From Carettochelys insculpta (lineage: Eukaryota; Chordata; Testudines; Carettochelyidae): 64,000 nt of DNA. The stretch spans positions 5,822,010 through 5,886,009 of the forward strand of contig NC_134144.1 in assembly GCF_033958435.1 (NCBI RefSeq), in the 5' to 3' direction. Positions 1 to 9,640 of this stretch are shown piece by piece (the stretch's first letter is position 1; each line of letters starts with the position of its first letter). A model generated the notes under the pieces. That model searched no databases and was not told the DNA's origin. It saw only the letters and a program-made list of their open reading frames with translations. A program made the translations under genes and the position numbers.

Positions 1-98
1 TGCAGGCACAAATACAGATGCCTTCAAACTAATAGGTCTTGGCTGTTTTAGGGGTTATACTTTATTAATCAATGATGCTTTTCTTTCTCTCTGAATAG
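1..98 (+). other. BARD1 intron 1, 3' end
   Basis: This is the tail of the intron preceding exon 2. It is AT-rich and ends with a pyrimidine tract (TTCTTTCTCT) and the acceptor AG at 97-98. No repeat is recognised. Confidence 0.85.
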
Positions 99-155
99 CA
101 TTAACATCCTTAAGGAACCTGTGTGCTTAGGAAGATGTGAACATGTCTTCTGTGT
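99..155 (+). CDS. BARD1: BARD1 exon 2: RING finger, first half
   Basis: This exon is 57 bp, the same length as human exon 2. The acceptor is CTGAATAG before base 99 and the donor is GTAAGT from base 156. The first base completes a Cys codon begun in exon 1. The rest reads INILKEPVCLGRCEHVFC and then two bases of a Val codon. The CEH..C pattern gives RING zinc ligands equivalent to human C66, H68 and C71. These residues help form the cross-brace that supports the BRCA1-BARD1 four-helix bundle. Relative to human, Thr54 is Ile and the second Gly of LGG is Arg, next to a zinc ligand. The coding ORF is too short to stand out alone; it was found by splice sites and similarity. Confidence 0.95.
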
Positions 156-412
156 GTAAGTACTGTATTTACTTATCTGACCCAGCTGTGAACAGTTATG
201 AATAGGCCTCTACCAATTTTACGACTATCAAAAATGTGTCAAGGACCATGACATCTGCCCTTTCCTGTGAAATCTGAGCTCCCTTTCAGCTAGACCCCAC
301 GCCCAGTAGCTGCTCGTCCAGCTGCTCTGGGAAAGGACACGAGTTATCGTTCACCTGCATCCCTGCTCTTGGTGGGAGATCAGACCTACACCTAGAAGCA
401 CTGCGGAAACGG

Positions 413-1010
413 GTGTTACACCCTCATTTTTGTGTTACAGCACCTAGGAGCCAGGCTCTGTCCTCCCCAGCTCCTGCCACAACACCAGGCTTCCTCCAGC
501 AGACGCCCTTGCTGGCCTGGGAGCTTTTGCTCCGAGTGGCTGCAGCTGAGGCAGCCTGGGCTTTGGGCTTCTTGCTTCTTCTCCATATGGCTATGGGTGC
601 CTGCGGACTTCTGCTTCATGTCTGTAGCCAAGCGTCATGGCGGCCCAGGCCAGGGGATTTCTTTGCAGTTCCAGTCAGGTCTGTGCAGGCTCAAGGCTTT
701 GCTCTCCCCTCAGCCCCAGCCTGGGATAGCCTGGTCTCTTGGCTTCCATCCCAAAGTTTGGGCTTCCTCTCCTGTGCAGCTGTTCCTGATCCTGGAGCTT
801 ATGGTCCTGCTGGCTGCAGCTGCAGAAGCCCAGGCCTGAGACTTCTGCCCCCAATACCCCAGCTGTGGCAGCCTGGGCCCAGGGCTTCCACCTCCCTTCC
901 AGTCTGGGGCAGTGTGTGGTTGGGGCTTCTTCCTTAGCGGCTTCTGTTGGGCTTAGGGTAACTGTGGGTCTTCCACCTTGGGGCTTCTTCCAGGGCTGAG
1001 GCACTCATTT
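413..1010. repeat. GC-rich degenerate repeat stretch
   Basis: The composition rises sharply above the AT-rich surroundings. Short related units recur, all variants of GGGCTTC with flanking CAGCCTGGG or CTGCAGCTG (near 558, 760, 871, 923 and 983). It may be the GC-rich interior of an old transposon or a decayed minisatellite. The long frames on both strands here (for example 413-937 +) are compositional and show no family resemblance. Confidence 0.45.
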
Positions 1011-1185
1011 TTCCAGGGGGTGTGGGGGGACCCAAACTGGCTGGATGCCCCTCCTTTTATCTGTCCCTGGCATGAACTAGCAGGTAGGAACCTTGGCTGG
1101 GGTGCTGCCGACAGCATGGGGCGAATCTTCGCCATTTCCAGCTTCAGGAACCTCCTTCAATTCAGGGTGCTTGGAGGGGGTTAAT

Positions 1186-1375
1186 CAATGTTCCCTCCTT
1201 TTTTTCCTCCCATCGCTATGCAGAGTAAATTCTGTTCTGCGCACCAAGATGTGCGGATGTGCACCTCCAATAGAAACATTCTGCTGGCGGTGGGTGCTCT
1301 TCTAATCTGCTGGGCAGCATTTGAATCTCTCCTGGGTGGCTGCCCAAGTGCACAGCTGACAGGGAACATTGGTAG
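1186..1375 (+). mobile_element. Small non-autonomous DNA transposon (copy A)
   Basis: The ends are inverted: CAATGTTCCCTCC at the left and AGGGAACATTGG at the right. The interior (GATGTGCGGATGTGCACCTC, then AATAGAAACATT, then CTGGGTGGCTGCCCAAG) recurs at 38248-38442 and, reversed, at about 59945-60095. No convincing target duplication is seen, so the superfamily is left open. Confidence 0.6.
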
Positions 1376-2807
1376 CTAATCTTAGGAGCCTTGTACAATA
1401 ACTTCGCAACCTTCACTCTCCCTCCCTCACCAGGATCCCATTTTGGGTCCCTATTCTCCTGGTTACAAACACCTAATCTGAAATTGACTAATTTTGAAAC
1501 TTTCTGGCTGTGAAACTGACTAGAATGGATGGTGAATTTGGAAGTGTCCTAGTTATATATAGTTCTCTTAGCTTCGCATAACTGAGCAGTTCATTAGACC
1601 CCAATTTTATATATGCTTAAGTTTTCCTGGTCTGGGGACAGCGAGGTCCAGAGAGAAAGTTAAACAATTTTTTAAAAAAGTGAAATTCATGCTCTCCTTA
1701 TTATAATCTGTTTTATAGAGGCGGAAAATGGACTTGGGGAATACAGCAGGGAAAATTACGTGTGTAAATGATAAAATAAAGTAAAATGAAAGGATGTCTC
1801 TGCCTGTCTGGCTCTGCACAAGAAATCACAGATCTTGGAATTAAGACATAACTCACACAGAGGTCTTGCAGAACCTCTTTTGGCTCTAGAAGTGGTCTAG
1901 GTGGATGCCTAGGTTGGTCAGCATGGAGGTTTTAGCAGGTCATTGCCTGAACATTTAAGGTTCTCAGTCACAACCCTGGAGAGGCAATTTGTCTAAACTG
2001 TAAGGTTAGCTAAAATTATTTTCTTTATGTTTGAATTGTGTTGCTGAGAACACCAAGGGGATCCTTTCAGTTACAAAAATTAGTCTGGAAACATTCAGTA
2101 GTTTATCCATACTGTAATACCCTCGTCTGGGAGGACCCTGTATGCATTGGATGGGCAGAAGTATTCAAAGGATTCTTTTTATGGTTCAGAAATTCCCAGA
2201 GAGCAAGCAGGGTCAGGTTAGATGTGGAAAGATAAGCAAGTCCTTAGCTGCACAGTTTACTTGATGCGAGTTGTAAGACAATTTGCATTTCACCTCCGCC
2301 TCTTGGTAATACGATAGACACTGCTCGTAAAAATTATGTTGTCAAAGCAATCTTCCTTGTGGGCCTCTCTCTGTTCAGTGTAGGTGGGAAAGCGTCAGAC
2401 ACCACCAATTCAGTCTATTTAATGTATATCCTCTCTGCACAGGCACATCATACATCATTTGAAGGCTTATGATACCTATTTTAAGATGAGGTATGATGTG
2501 GAGCTGTCATGTGATGCTAGTCAGATAGAAATGGGGATAAAAAGTGACACCTTCAACCAGTTCAACTATTTACATTCGTTTCTGTTGGTTTAAAGATTTA
2601 GTATTGCATTTCTTCGTGACCTCTCAGCATCACAACAGTGATCCAAAGGATAAAACAAAATCTGATGATAAACTTGCACAGGTATCATTAAAGTATAACG
2701 GCGCTGATGACACTTCTGGTTACTTTTGTTATTATTTTGTTCATCATTATCTTAGCCAGAAACATGAGAGTTGCCACAGTTTTTATTGCCTTGACACATA
2801 CATAGTT

Positions 2808-2976
2808 AAGAACATAAGAATGGCCATACTGGGTCAAACTAAAGGTCCATCTAGCCCAGTATCCTGTCTTCCAACAGAGACAAATGCCTGTTGCCCTGGC
2901 GGCAGTGAACAGAACAGGTAATCACAAAAGCGAGCCCTCTCCTGACATCCACTTCCAACCTCTGACAAACATTTTG
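2808..2976 (-). mobile_element. CR1 LINE 3' end, reversed
   Basis: The + strand begins AAGAACATAAGAATGGCCAT and continues ACTGGGTCAAACTAAAGGTC. This is the reverse complement of the 3' end of the CR1 copy at 56493-57330 (TCTGACCCAGTATGGCCGTT). Only about 170 bp remain, a normal 5'-truncated CR1 insertion on the - strand. Confidence 0.8.
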
Positions 2977-3053
2977 AAGTTCTATTTAGGGAAGATTGCT
3001 CTAGTTGATGGTGCAGCAGGCCACACTGCTAGAGACACAAATAAGGTCTTGTA

Positions 3054-3270
3054 GGCTACGTCTACACTAGCCCCAAACTTCAAAATGGCCACACAAATGG
3101 CCATTTCGAAGTTTACTAATGAAGCGCTGAAATGCATATTCAGCGCTTCATTAGCAAGCGGGCGGCCGCGGCACTTCAAAATTCACGTGCCGCGCGGCTC
3201 GTCCCAACAGGGCTCCTTTTCTAAAGGACCCTGCCTTCTTCGAAGTCCCCTTATTCCCATCAGCTCATGG
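3054..3270 (+). mobile_element. Half of a Harbinger-like foldback element
   Basis: It starts GGCTACGTCTACAC and follows the left arm of the palindrome at 53086-53528 base for base with scattered differences, through the inner hairpin AGCGCTGAAATGCATATTCA and the centre TTATTCCCATCAGCTCATGG. It then stops; the right arm is missing and unrelated repeat tail sequence follows. It is probably a truncated or recombined copy. Confidence 0.75.
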
Positions 3271-3366
3271 ACCAGCATCTGAAGAAGTGAGTTAACTCAC
3301 GAAAGCTCATGCTCTAAACTTTTCTGTTAGTCTATAAGGTGCCACAGGACCCTTCGTTGCTGCTAC
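3271..3366 (+). repeat. Penelope-type tail fragment
   Basis: The sequence GAAGAAGTGAGTTAACTCAC then GAAAGCTCATGCTCTAAACT then TTAGTCTATAAGGTGCCACA is the same terminal module as in the foldbacks at 6836-7050 and 44413-44625 (stem, then TTAGTCT.TAAGGTGC.ACAGGAC). Only one arm is present. Confidence 0.65.
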
Positions 3367-3372
3367 AGTTCA

Positions 3373-3558
3373 TCCTTGTATTCCTCATTATCGTGAGGAG
3401 TAAGGGAGGGCAACAGGAGAGTTTCTCTCCTGTTGACCTCCCTCATTGAGGGCAGCCAGGTAAGTCGAGCCTAGCTAAGTAAATTCCAGCTGTGCAGTTG
3501 TTGTAGCTGGAATTGCATTTATAGGATTGGCTCTCAGGTCTAGTGTAGACCTGCCCTC
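3373..3558. mobile_element. Foldback MITE, one half
   Basis: It contains an inner inverted repeat (GGGAGGGCAACAGGAGAG, then CTCTCCTGTTGACCTCCCTC) and ends CTCTCAGGTCTAGTGTAGAC. The end resembles the TCTACACTAGAC-type termini of the fragment at 26232-26500. The left terminus is missing. Confidence 0.45.
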
Positions 3559-4670
3559 AGTGTCTACAGACTCAGTCCCCTTTAGGGTTAGCCAAAGTTT
3601 GCCTGACAAATGCAGGAATTGCACGAGTACCTCCTTGTTAACTGACATTTAACAAATGAATAAAGTTTCAGAGCACTTAGATCCTCAGAAACTAGTGTCA
3701 TGCCATATATAGAGCAAATTGCTTACCAGCAAACATTTGATTTGCAGTACAAAGCTGCATACACATCAGACCTGAACATTAACTCTGCAATTTTATAGCC
3801 CCATAAGTCCGAGTCAGCTGATGTTTTATCACAGCCATACCCTTCTGGGCCTTGATGGGAAAACGGTAGCAAGGGGCATTTTCTGATTCTTCAGGACTAG
3901 TGAGGTAAAGGGCAGCATTTATAAACTTTAAATAGAGCTTCTGGCAATATCTTTACCCATTTAAATCTGTTGGAAAGATCCATCAATGACCTACTTCTGT
4001 TACAGTTTCTCTTCTAGGCATTGTCTACAACTTCAGTGGCAACTCCCCGCATCTGTTAATCTCTGTCTCTCAAGCTCTGCTGGAACCCTTCGCCAATGTT
4101 CCATTTACACCATCTTTCACAGTATTTAGTGCTTTGTAAATTAATCCTCAAATTTAGGTTTGGTGAAGAGACTTTACTATGCAGAGGATATATCACTGTT
4201 TTAACACAGTTTTGAGAGGTGGTAATATGGATCACTAGGGAACAGTACTAGGTATTTTTAAATGAGTTAAATGACTAGTTGTCATACAGCTAAAAAGTAG
4301 TAATTTATTTTGAAAAACTTCTGTAATTTGGAGAAAAAGATATTACTGAAGTAAGGTTTTCTTTTAAAAAAAAGTTTCTGAACATCAAATGATACTGTAA
4401 TCTCTGCTGAGTCAGGAGGAACAACCAACAGGCACCTTAGCTGTTGATAAAAGATGTTTTGGTTTTTTTTTTATTCTTTCCAGGTCGTGCTACTAGAGAA
4501 CAAATAGTTTGTATTACCAATATAATCCAAACTACAGTATCATGGTCCTTTATTTTTAATGGTGAACTAGGTTTTTATTCATCTGTACCTACTGATTATT
4601 GTTTAAAATTGGTTTCTTATGGCGGCTTATTCCTGCATAGTGGCTGTTTATTTTGTTTCCAAACAAGCAT

Positions 4671-4695
4671 GGTCAGGTCAGGTCAGGTCAGGTCA
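4671..4695 (+). repeat. (GGTCA)5 tandem repeat
   Basis: Five perfect head-to-tail copies of GGTCA are present. Each unit also equals the core of a nuclear-receptor half site, but the zero-spacing pentamer context is not a standard response element, so it is treated as a microsatellite. Confidence 0.85.
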
Positions 4696-5178
4696 AACTT
4701 GCAGTAGTCTGATATGAGGTTATTGTGGTACACAACCAACTAGAGTCCTATTAATATTCTAAAAGGTGGGAAGAAACATGACTAAGTTGTATAAAAATGG
4801 GTGAAAGCAAGTGAGCTGCAGTACTTGGGTCACATGTTGGAGATGTTTTAATGGGCCGTGATATTGATGAAAATCAATCTCTAGTATGATCTGATCCAAA
4901 CTTCAGCATGTTGACTGCAGGTAGTGGAAATACATGGGAATATGCAGATAAATATTGACAGCCCCGAACGGTTTGGAACCTAAATAATGAATAAGTCGTA
5001 CAGAATTGAAGAAAGATCCCCATCAGTAACACGGCATAATAGTTTCTGAGGCAGAGAGGTTACGTAACTTCCAAAATACTCAGCACCTGGCAGCTCCTGT
5101 AAAGAACAAGATCAGCTGGGTGATAAGCTGTTTTAAAAATATGTCCATAAGTGACTTGTCCAGCGTCACACACGCAGC

Positions 5179-5602
5179 GGCTGTGTCTACACTAAAGAGA
5201 TCTTTTGAAATAAGCTCTTCTGGAAGATCTCTTCCGCAAGAGCTTCTTTTGAAAGCGTGCGCCCACACACACAAAAGTGGATCAAAAGAGTGAGCTGCTC
5301 TTTTGAAAGAGAGCGTCCACGCGGTCCCTGCTCTTCCAAAAGAGCAGACCAGGGATCGAAAAAATCAGGCCCCAGGAGGATGCTCTTTCGAAAACCAGGG
5401 CCTGCAGTGTGTCTACGCACGTTTCCTTTCAAAAGAGGGCGTTCTTCCTGAAATGGGAAAGAGTGAGTTAGAAAGGAGTGCCTCTGTCTTTCAATTTACT
5501 TTTGAAAGAACACTTTGTGTGTAGATGCTGTGCTGGATCTTTCAAAAGAGCCCCCTTCTTTTGAAAAATCTTTCGAAAGAACTCTCTCATGTAGACACAG
5601 CC
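5179..5602. mobile_element. PIF/Harbinger-like MITE with 3-bp target duplication
   Basis: Termini are GGCTGTGTCTACACTAA and CATGTAGACACAGCC, perfect inverted repeats for 11 bases (GGCTGTGTCTA). AGC occurs directly before (5176-5178) and after (5603-5605), a 3-bp target duplication. The interior has many TCTTTTGAAA/CTTTCGAAA motifs, as in the related copy at 57512-58104. No transposase is encoded; frames inside it are incidental. Confidence 0.75.
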
Positions 5603-6002
5603 AGCATGTATCAGCCAGAAATTGAACTGTAATCTCCGTAGTCTCAATCCAATGCGAGACGACTTGTTCTCTCAGGAACGTAAAGTTCATGTGACAGGTT
5701 TCAAAGATAAAGATGTCAGACACCCAACTGTCATCTATGCCTTTTGGAAAAAATCTCCCACCTCAAAATTAACAGAGGGAAGTGCACTTTAGTGTGCTGA
5801 TTTACATGATGTCTGAATATTTCAGATCCCCGCGGTGTTGGCCTAAGTTCCCTTTGAAGTGATGACGTAGGTTAGGTCTGCCTAGGGACTTAGTGTATGG
5901 TAAGACGGCATGAACTGACAGAGCACTAGGTACATAAGTGCTTTTGAGATCCCATCTAATAACTTGTATGATGGACCCAAAAGTCTTTTTGCTCTAATCC
6001 CA

Positions 6003-6213
6003 AGATAGCCACGTTAGTCTGTCGCGTCACAAAAAAATCAAGTGGTCCCGTAGCAGTCCTTAAAGACCAACCGTTTTTTTAATTAGGTGATGAGGTTTCA
6101 TGGGTAAGGCCCACTTCATCACAGAATCCAGTGAAGTGGGTCTTAGCCATGAAACCTCATTACCTAATAAATTGTTAGTCTTTAAGGTGCTACAGAACTG
6201 TTTGTTCTTTTTA
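6003..6213. mobile_element. Penelope-tail foldback (copy 1)
   Basis: Two inverted copies of the tail module face each other: AGCAGTCCTTAAAGACCAAC with TGATGAGGTTTCATGGGTAA on the left, and GAAGTGGGTCTTAGCCATGA with TTAGTCTTTAAGGTGCTACA on the right. The left edge (GATAGCCACGTTAGTCTGTC) matches the distal part of other copies. No body between the tails. Borders are approximate. Confidence 0.7.
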
Positions 6214-6835
6214 CTATAGTAATTAAATGAGTAAAAGGGTTTTTTTAATTGTATGGAGAAGTAGTGTTTGAAAGGTATAGCTTTAGGTTTAAATGACCTT
6301 TACTAACCAATCTTGTTTCTCCTTATGCTGTTGAGAGGTTTAAAAAACTGATAAAATAATTCTGATACCTATAGACTCTCGTGGAAGCTTCTTAATGAGA
6401 GAGGTATAACTTAACGATATCAAGACAGTTTTTACAATAGACAGGTAAAAGTGACAGTAGGCTGTCAAATCTATAAAAAGGAATGCTATTGAAAAACAGC
6501 ACTGTTCAATTTAGGGGAGAGAAGAACCAAGAGTTAAGTAGAAGTAGCTATTTGGAGTATTTTTCAGTTTGATTAACGTGAGCAAGTGTGAGATTCAAAA
6601 GTTTACTGACCAGTTTTGATGACACAACTTGCTGATAAGCCTTTTGGAGTTGGCTTGTTTAAATCTGGTTTGTAATTTGCCATGCCAAATATTTGATTTC
6701 TTCTGCAGAGTAAGTGATTTTAGGGAATTCTTGTACTTTTTGCATTGCCAACTTTTTGATATTAAAATAAATGTCTTGCCTATGAACTGCTAACATAGAT
6801 GGATGCTACAGCAACCATGCCTGTTTACTTGTGTT

Positions 6836-7050
6836 GACTTAATAAAAAAAACAGTCCTGTAGCACCTTAAAGACTAACAATATTATTTATTAGTTGATGA
6901 GCTTTTATGGGAAAGACTCAGATCTGAAGAAGTGGGTTTTTCCCATGAAAGCTCATCACTTAATAAATAATATTGTTAGTCTTTAAGGTGCTACAGGACT
7001 GCTTTTTTGTTTGCGAGGATACAGACTAACACAGCTACCTATCTGAGATG
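6836..7050. mobile_element. Penelope-tail foldback (copy 2), abutting exon 3
   Basis: The left arm begins CAGTCCTGTAGCACCTTAAA and the right arm ends TCTTTAAGGTGCTACAGGAC; they are nearly perfect inverted repeats over about 75 bases each. ACTTGTGTT occurs just before (6827-6835) and just after (7051-7059), consistent with a 9-bp target duplication. The right side extends to GATACAGACTAACACAGCTA. Exon 3 starts 29 bp after the element. Confidence 0.78.
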
Positions 7051-7079
7051 ACTTGTGTTTATAACTGCTTGATTTTCAG

Positions 7080-7225
7080 AGCTTGTGTGGGTGACTGCAT
7101 TGGGACAGAATGCCCAGTCTGTCATACTCCAGCCTGGGTGCAAGATGTGCAAATAAACAGGCAGCTAGACAACATGATCCAACTGTGCAGCAAACTGCGA
7201 GAACTACTTGGCAAGGACTCCACAG
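7080..7225 (+). CDS. BARD1: BARD1 exon 3: RING finger, second half, and following helix
   Basis: This exon is 146 bp, with acceptor GATTTTCAG ending at 7079 and donor GTAAGA from 7226. It begins with the last base of the Val codon split from exon 2. It reads [14 protein letters not shown], supplying the remaining RING zinc ligands (human C74, C83, C86). The conserved block [20 protein letters not shown] follows, then the C-terminal helix SKLRELLGK that packs against BRCA1. Human exon 3 is 149 bp, so one codon is missing near the exon end, outside the zinc-binding core. It ends with one base of an Asp codon completed by exon 4. A Penelope-type foldback ends only 29 bp upstream (see 6836-7050). 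Confidence 0.97.
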
Positions 7226-7956
7226 GTAAGACAAGACCTTGATCTTCCCACATTGTGTTCCCTGTTTAAACTTGCGTCAATTTCATATGCTTTTAAAGAA
7301 CAAGACAGGTCTCTCTTTCAAGATTCTGAAAGTTTCAGTCAAATCATATTTCGAAAATCTGCATTTAAACATAACAGTTGTTGGGTTTATTGCCTTCAAA
7401 TCTCCCTAGATCCTTATTAAAGAAAGGGAAAATACCTAGAATTGCATTAATCCACAATTCATAAGAATCCATGTACTAAATTTAGATTTAAAGGTTTGTA
7501 ATATTCCCAAGTCACATGACACCATGGATTACAAGTAGGAAAGTGGTGAGCATTGTCATGTCCAATAGTCTACATTTTAAAACAAAAAAGCAGTCACGTA
7601 GCACTTTAAAGACTGAAAAAATAATTTATTAGGTGAGCTTTCGTGGGACAGACCCACTTCTTCAGAACAGTCTCAATATTTAACGCACAGAGAACCAAAA
7701 ATAGTAATCAAGGTTCACAAATCAGAAACAAATGATCAAGGTGAGCAAATCAGAGAGTAGAGGGGCAGAAGGGTGGGGGTAGGGAGTCAAGAATTAGATT
7801 ATAGGGGCTTTTTTGCATACTTCGCTTAATGACCCAGAAAATTCATATCCCGGTTCAAACCATGTGTTAATGTGTCGAATTTGAATATAAAAGAGAGTTC
7901 AGCAGCCTCTCTTTCAAGACTGTTGTGAAAATTCCTCTTCAGTAAGATGCAAACTT

Positions 7957-8787
7957 TTAAGTCATTATCAGAATGGCCCACTCCATTAAAATGCTGGCTG
8001 ACAGGTTTTGTGGATCAGGAGTGGTTTTTATGTTTGTCTTGTGCCCATTAACTCTTTGTCTAAGAGAGTTTGAAGTCTGTCCAATATACAAAGCATCTGG
8101 GCATTGTTGGCACATGATGGCAAATATGATGTTAGTTGGGGAACTTGAGAATGTGCCCATGATTCTGTGCATAACCTTGTTAGGTCCAGTGATGGTATCT
8201 CCAGAATAGATATGTGGACAAAGCTGGCAGTGGGCTTTGTTGCAAGGAAAAGTTCCAGGACTGGTGTTCCTGTGGTATAGATTGTGGTTGTGGGTGAGAA
8301 TCCTCATAAGGTTGGGAAGTTGTCTGTAGGAGAGAACAGGTCTGTCATCTAGGGCCTTCTGGAGTGTGGCATCCTGATTAAGGATAGGTTGTAGGTCTTT
8401 AATAATGCATTGCAGTGGTTTGAGTTGGGGGCTGTAGGTAATGACCAGTGGTGTTCTGTTCTTGGCTTTTTTGGGCCTATCTTGGAGTAGCTGGTCTCTG
8501 GGTATTCGTCTGGCCCTGTCAATTTGTTTTTTTTTTTTTATTTCTCCTGGTGGGTAATTCAGGTTTATGAATGTTTGCTAAAGATCTTGTAGTTTTCAGT
8601 CTCTATCAGTAGGATGAGAGCAAATGCGATTGTACCTGAGGGCTTGACTATAAACAATGGATCTAGTTATGTGTGCAGGCTGGAAGCTAGAAGCGTGTAA
8701 AGTATAGCAATCAGTGGGTTTCTGGTAGAGTGTGGTACCAATCAGGCCATCCTTGATTTGTGCTGTAGGGTCCAGGAAATGTCTCTC
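7957..8787 (-). pseudogene. Penelope-like thumb/linker and GIY-YIG endonuclease, broken
   Basis: Downstream of the RT on the - strand, broken frames give TTLYQKPTDCYTLHASSF, then YSQALRYNRICS (about 8620), the typical Penelope-like post-RT block. After stops the frame reopens at 8307-7957: PCNKAHCQLCPHI provides a Cys/His cluster, followed by ALYIGQTSNSLRQRVNGHK, which is the GIY-YIG nuclease core (Y-I-G, then the catalytic Arg in LRQR). This domain nicks the target for integration in Penelope-like elements. The frame ends at a stop at 7957-7959. Confidence 0.82.
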
Positions 8788-9577
8788 TCATGTGGAGTAA
8801 TCCAGGCATAAATTGATGATGGGGTGCAGATTGTTAAAGTCTCTGTGGAATTCTTTTAGAGTCTCTATACCATGGGTCCAAATCATAAAGATGTCATCAA
8901 TGTATCTTAAGTAGAGGAGGGGTAATAGGGGACAAGAGCTGAGGAATCGTTCCAGGTCAGCCATAAATATATTAGCATATTGTGGGGCCATGTGGGTGCC
9001 CATAGCAGTTCCACTAATCTGGAGGTATAAATTGTCCCCGAATCAGAAATAATTGTGGGTGAGAACAAAGTTACAGAGGTCAGACACCAGATTGGCTGTG
9101 GTGACATCAGGGATGGTATTCCTGATCGCTTGTAATCTGTCTTCATGTGGAATATTAGTGCACAGAGACTCTACATCCATGGTGCAAGGATGGTGTTGTC
9201 AGGAACTTTTCCGATGTTTTGTAAGTTCCTCAGAGAGTCAGTGGTATCTCGGAGATAGCTGGGAGTGTTGGTGGCATAGGGTTTGAGGAGGGAGTCCACA
9301 TAACTGGATAGTCCAGTGGTAAGGGTGCCAATACCTGAAATGATAGGGTGTCCGGGTTCCCAGGTTTGTGGATTTGGGGAAATAAATAGAATAATCCAGT
9401 CTGAGGCTCAGCTGGTGTGTCTGAATGAATAAGGTCCTGAGTAGCAGCAGGGAGTTCCTTAAGTGGTGGTTGTAATTTCTTCTGGAATTCCAACATGGGA
9501 TCAGAGGAGAGAGGTTTGTAAAATGTGGTGTTGGAGAGTTGTCTGGCTCCCTCTTGTTCATAGTCTGACTTATTCAT
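8788..9577 (-). pseudogene. Penelope-like reverse transcriptase, broken
   Basis: Reading the - strand from 9577, one frame has the motif GLFYLFPQIHKPGNP. A frame change follows, then SLCTNIPHEDRLQAIRNTIP, an in-frame stop after THNYF, the motif GTAMGTHMAPQYANIFM and the catalytic RYIDDIF at about 8890-8920. These are the conserved Penelope-like blocks (xTNIPhe, mGtxmAPxYAN, YIDD). The protein would continue in the same frame toward the GIY-YIG domain. The frame change and stop make it non-functional. LTR-retroelement or LINE origin is less likely because the GIY-YIG domain follows. Confidence 0.82.
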
Positions 9578-9588
9578 GATGACGATAG

Positions 9589-9640
9589 CGGGTTATTCAC
9601 AGAACCGGGTTATTCACAGAACCGGGTTATTCACAGAATC
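9589..9640 (+). repeat. 17-bp unit repeated three times
   Basis: CGGGTTATTCACAGAAC occurs at 9589-9605 and 9606-9622, and a variant ending AATC at 9623-9640. It sits precisely at the junction between the - and + strand Penelope-like copies. Confidence 0.9.

Larger units (their letters stand above)
156..7079 (+). other. BARD1 intron 2 (6,924 bp)
   Basis: The intron holds a GC-rich degenerate repeat (about 413-1010), a small MITE (1186-1375), a reversed CR1 tail (2808-2976), a half Harbinger foldback (3054-3270) with a repeat tail after it, a second MITE fragment (3373-3558), a GGTCA pentamer array (4671-4695), a full Harbinger-like element (5179-5602), and two Penelope-tail foldbacks (about 6003-6213 and 6836-7050). 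In 1380-2800 and 3560-5170 I see only unclassified AT-rich sequence. Confidence 0.85.

Noticed and set aside
413..937. 174-codon open frame at the start of intron 2
   Set aside because: It lies in a GC-rich repeat block; overlapping long frames exist on both strands, the peptide has no family motif, and no splice sites support it.
7048..7079. In-frame extension of exon 3 upstream to an ATG at 7048
   Set aside because: The open frame runs across the acceptor CAG at 7077-7079 and into a transposon border. The BARD1 protein continues from exon 2, so this ATG is not a start.
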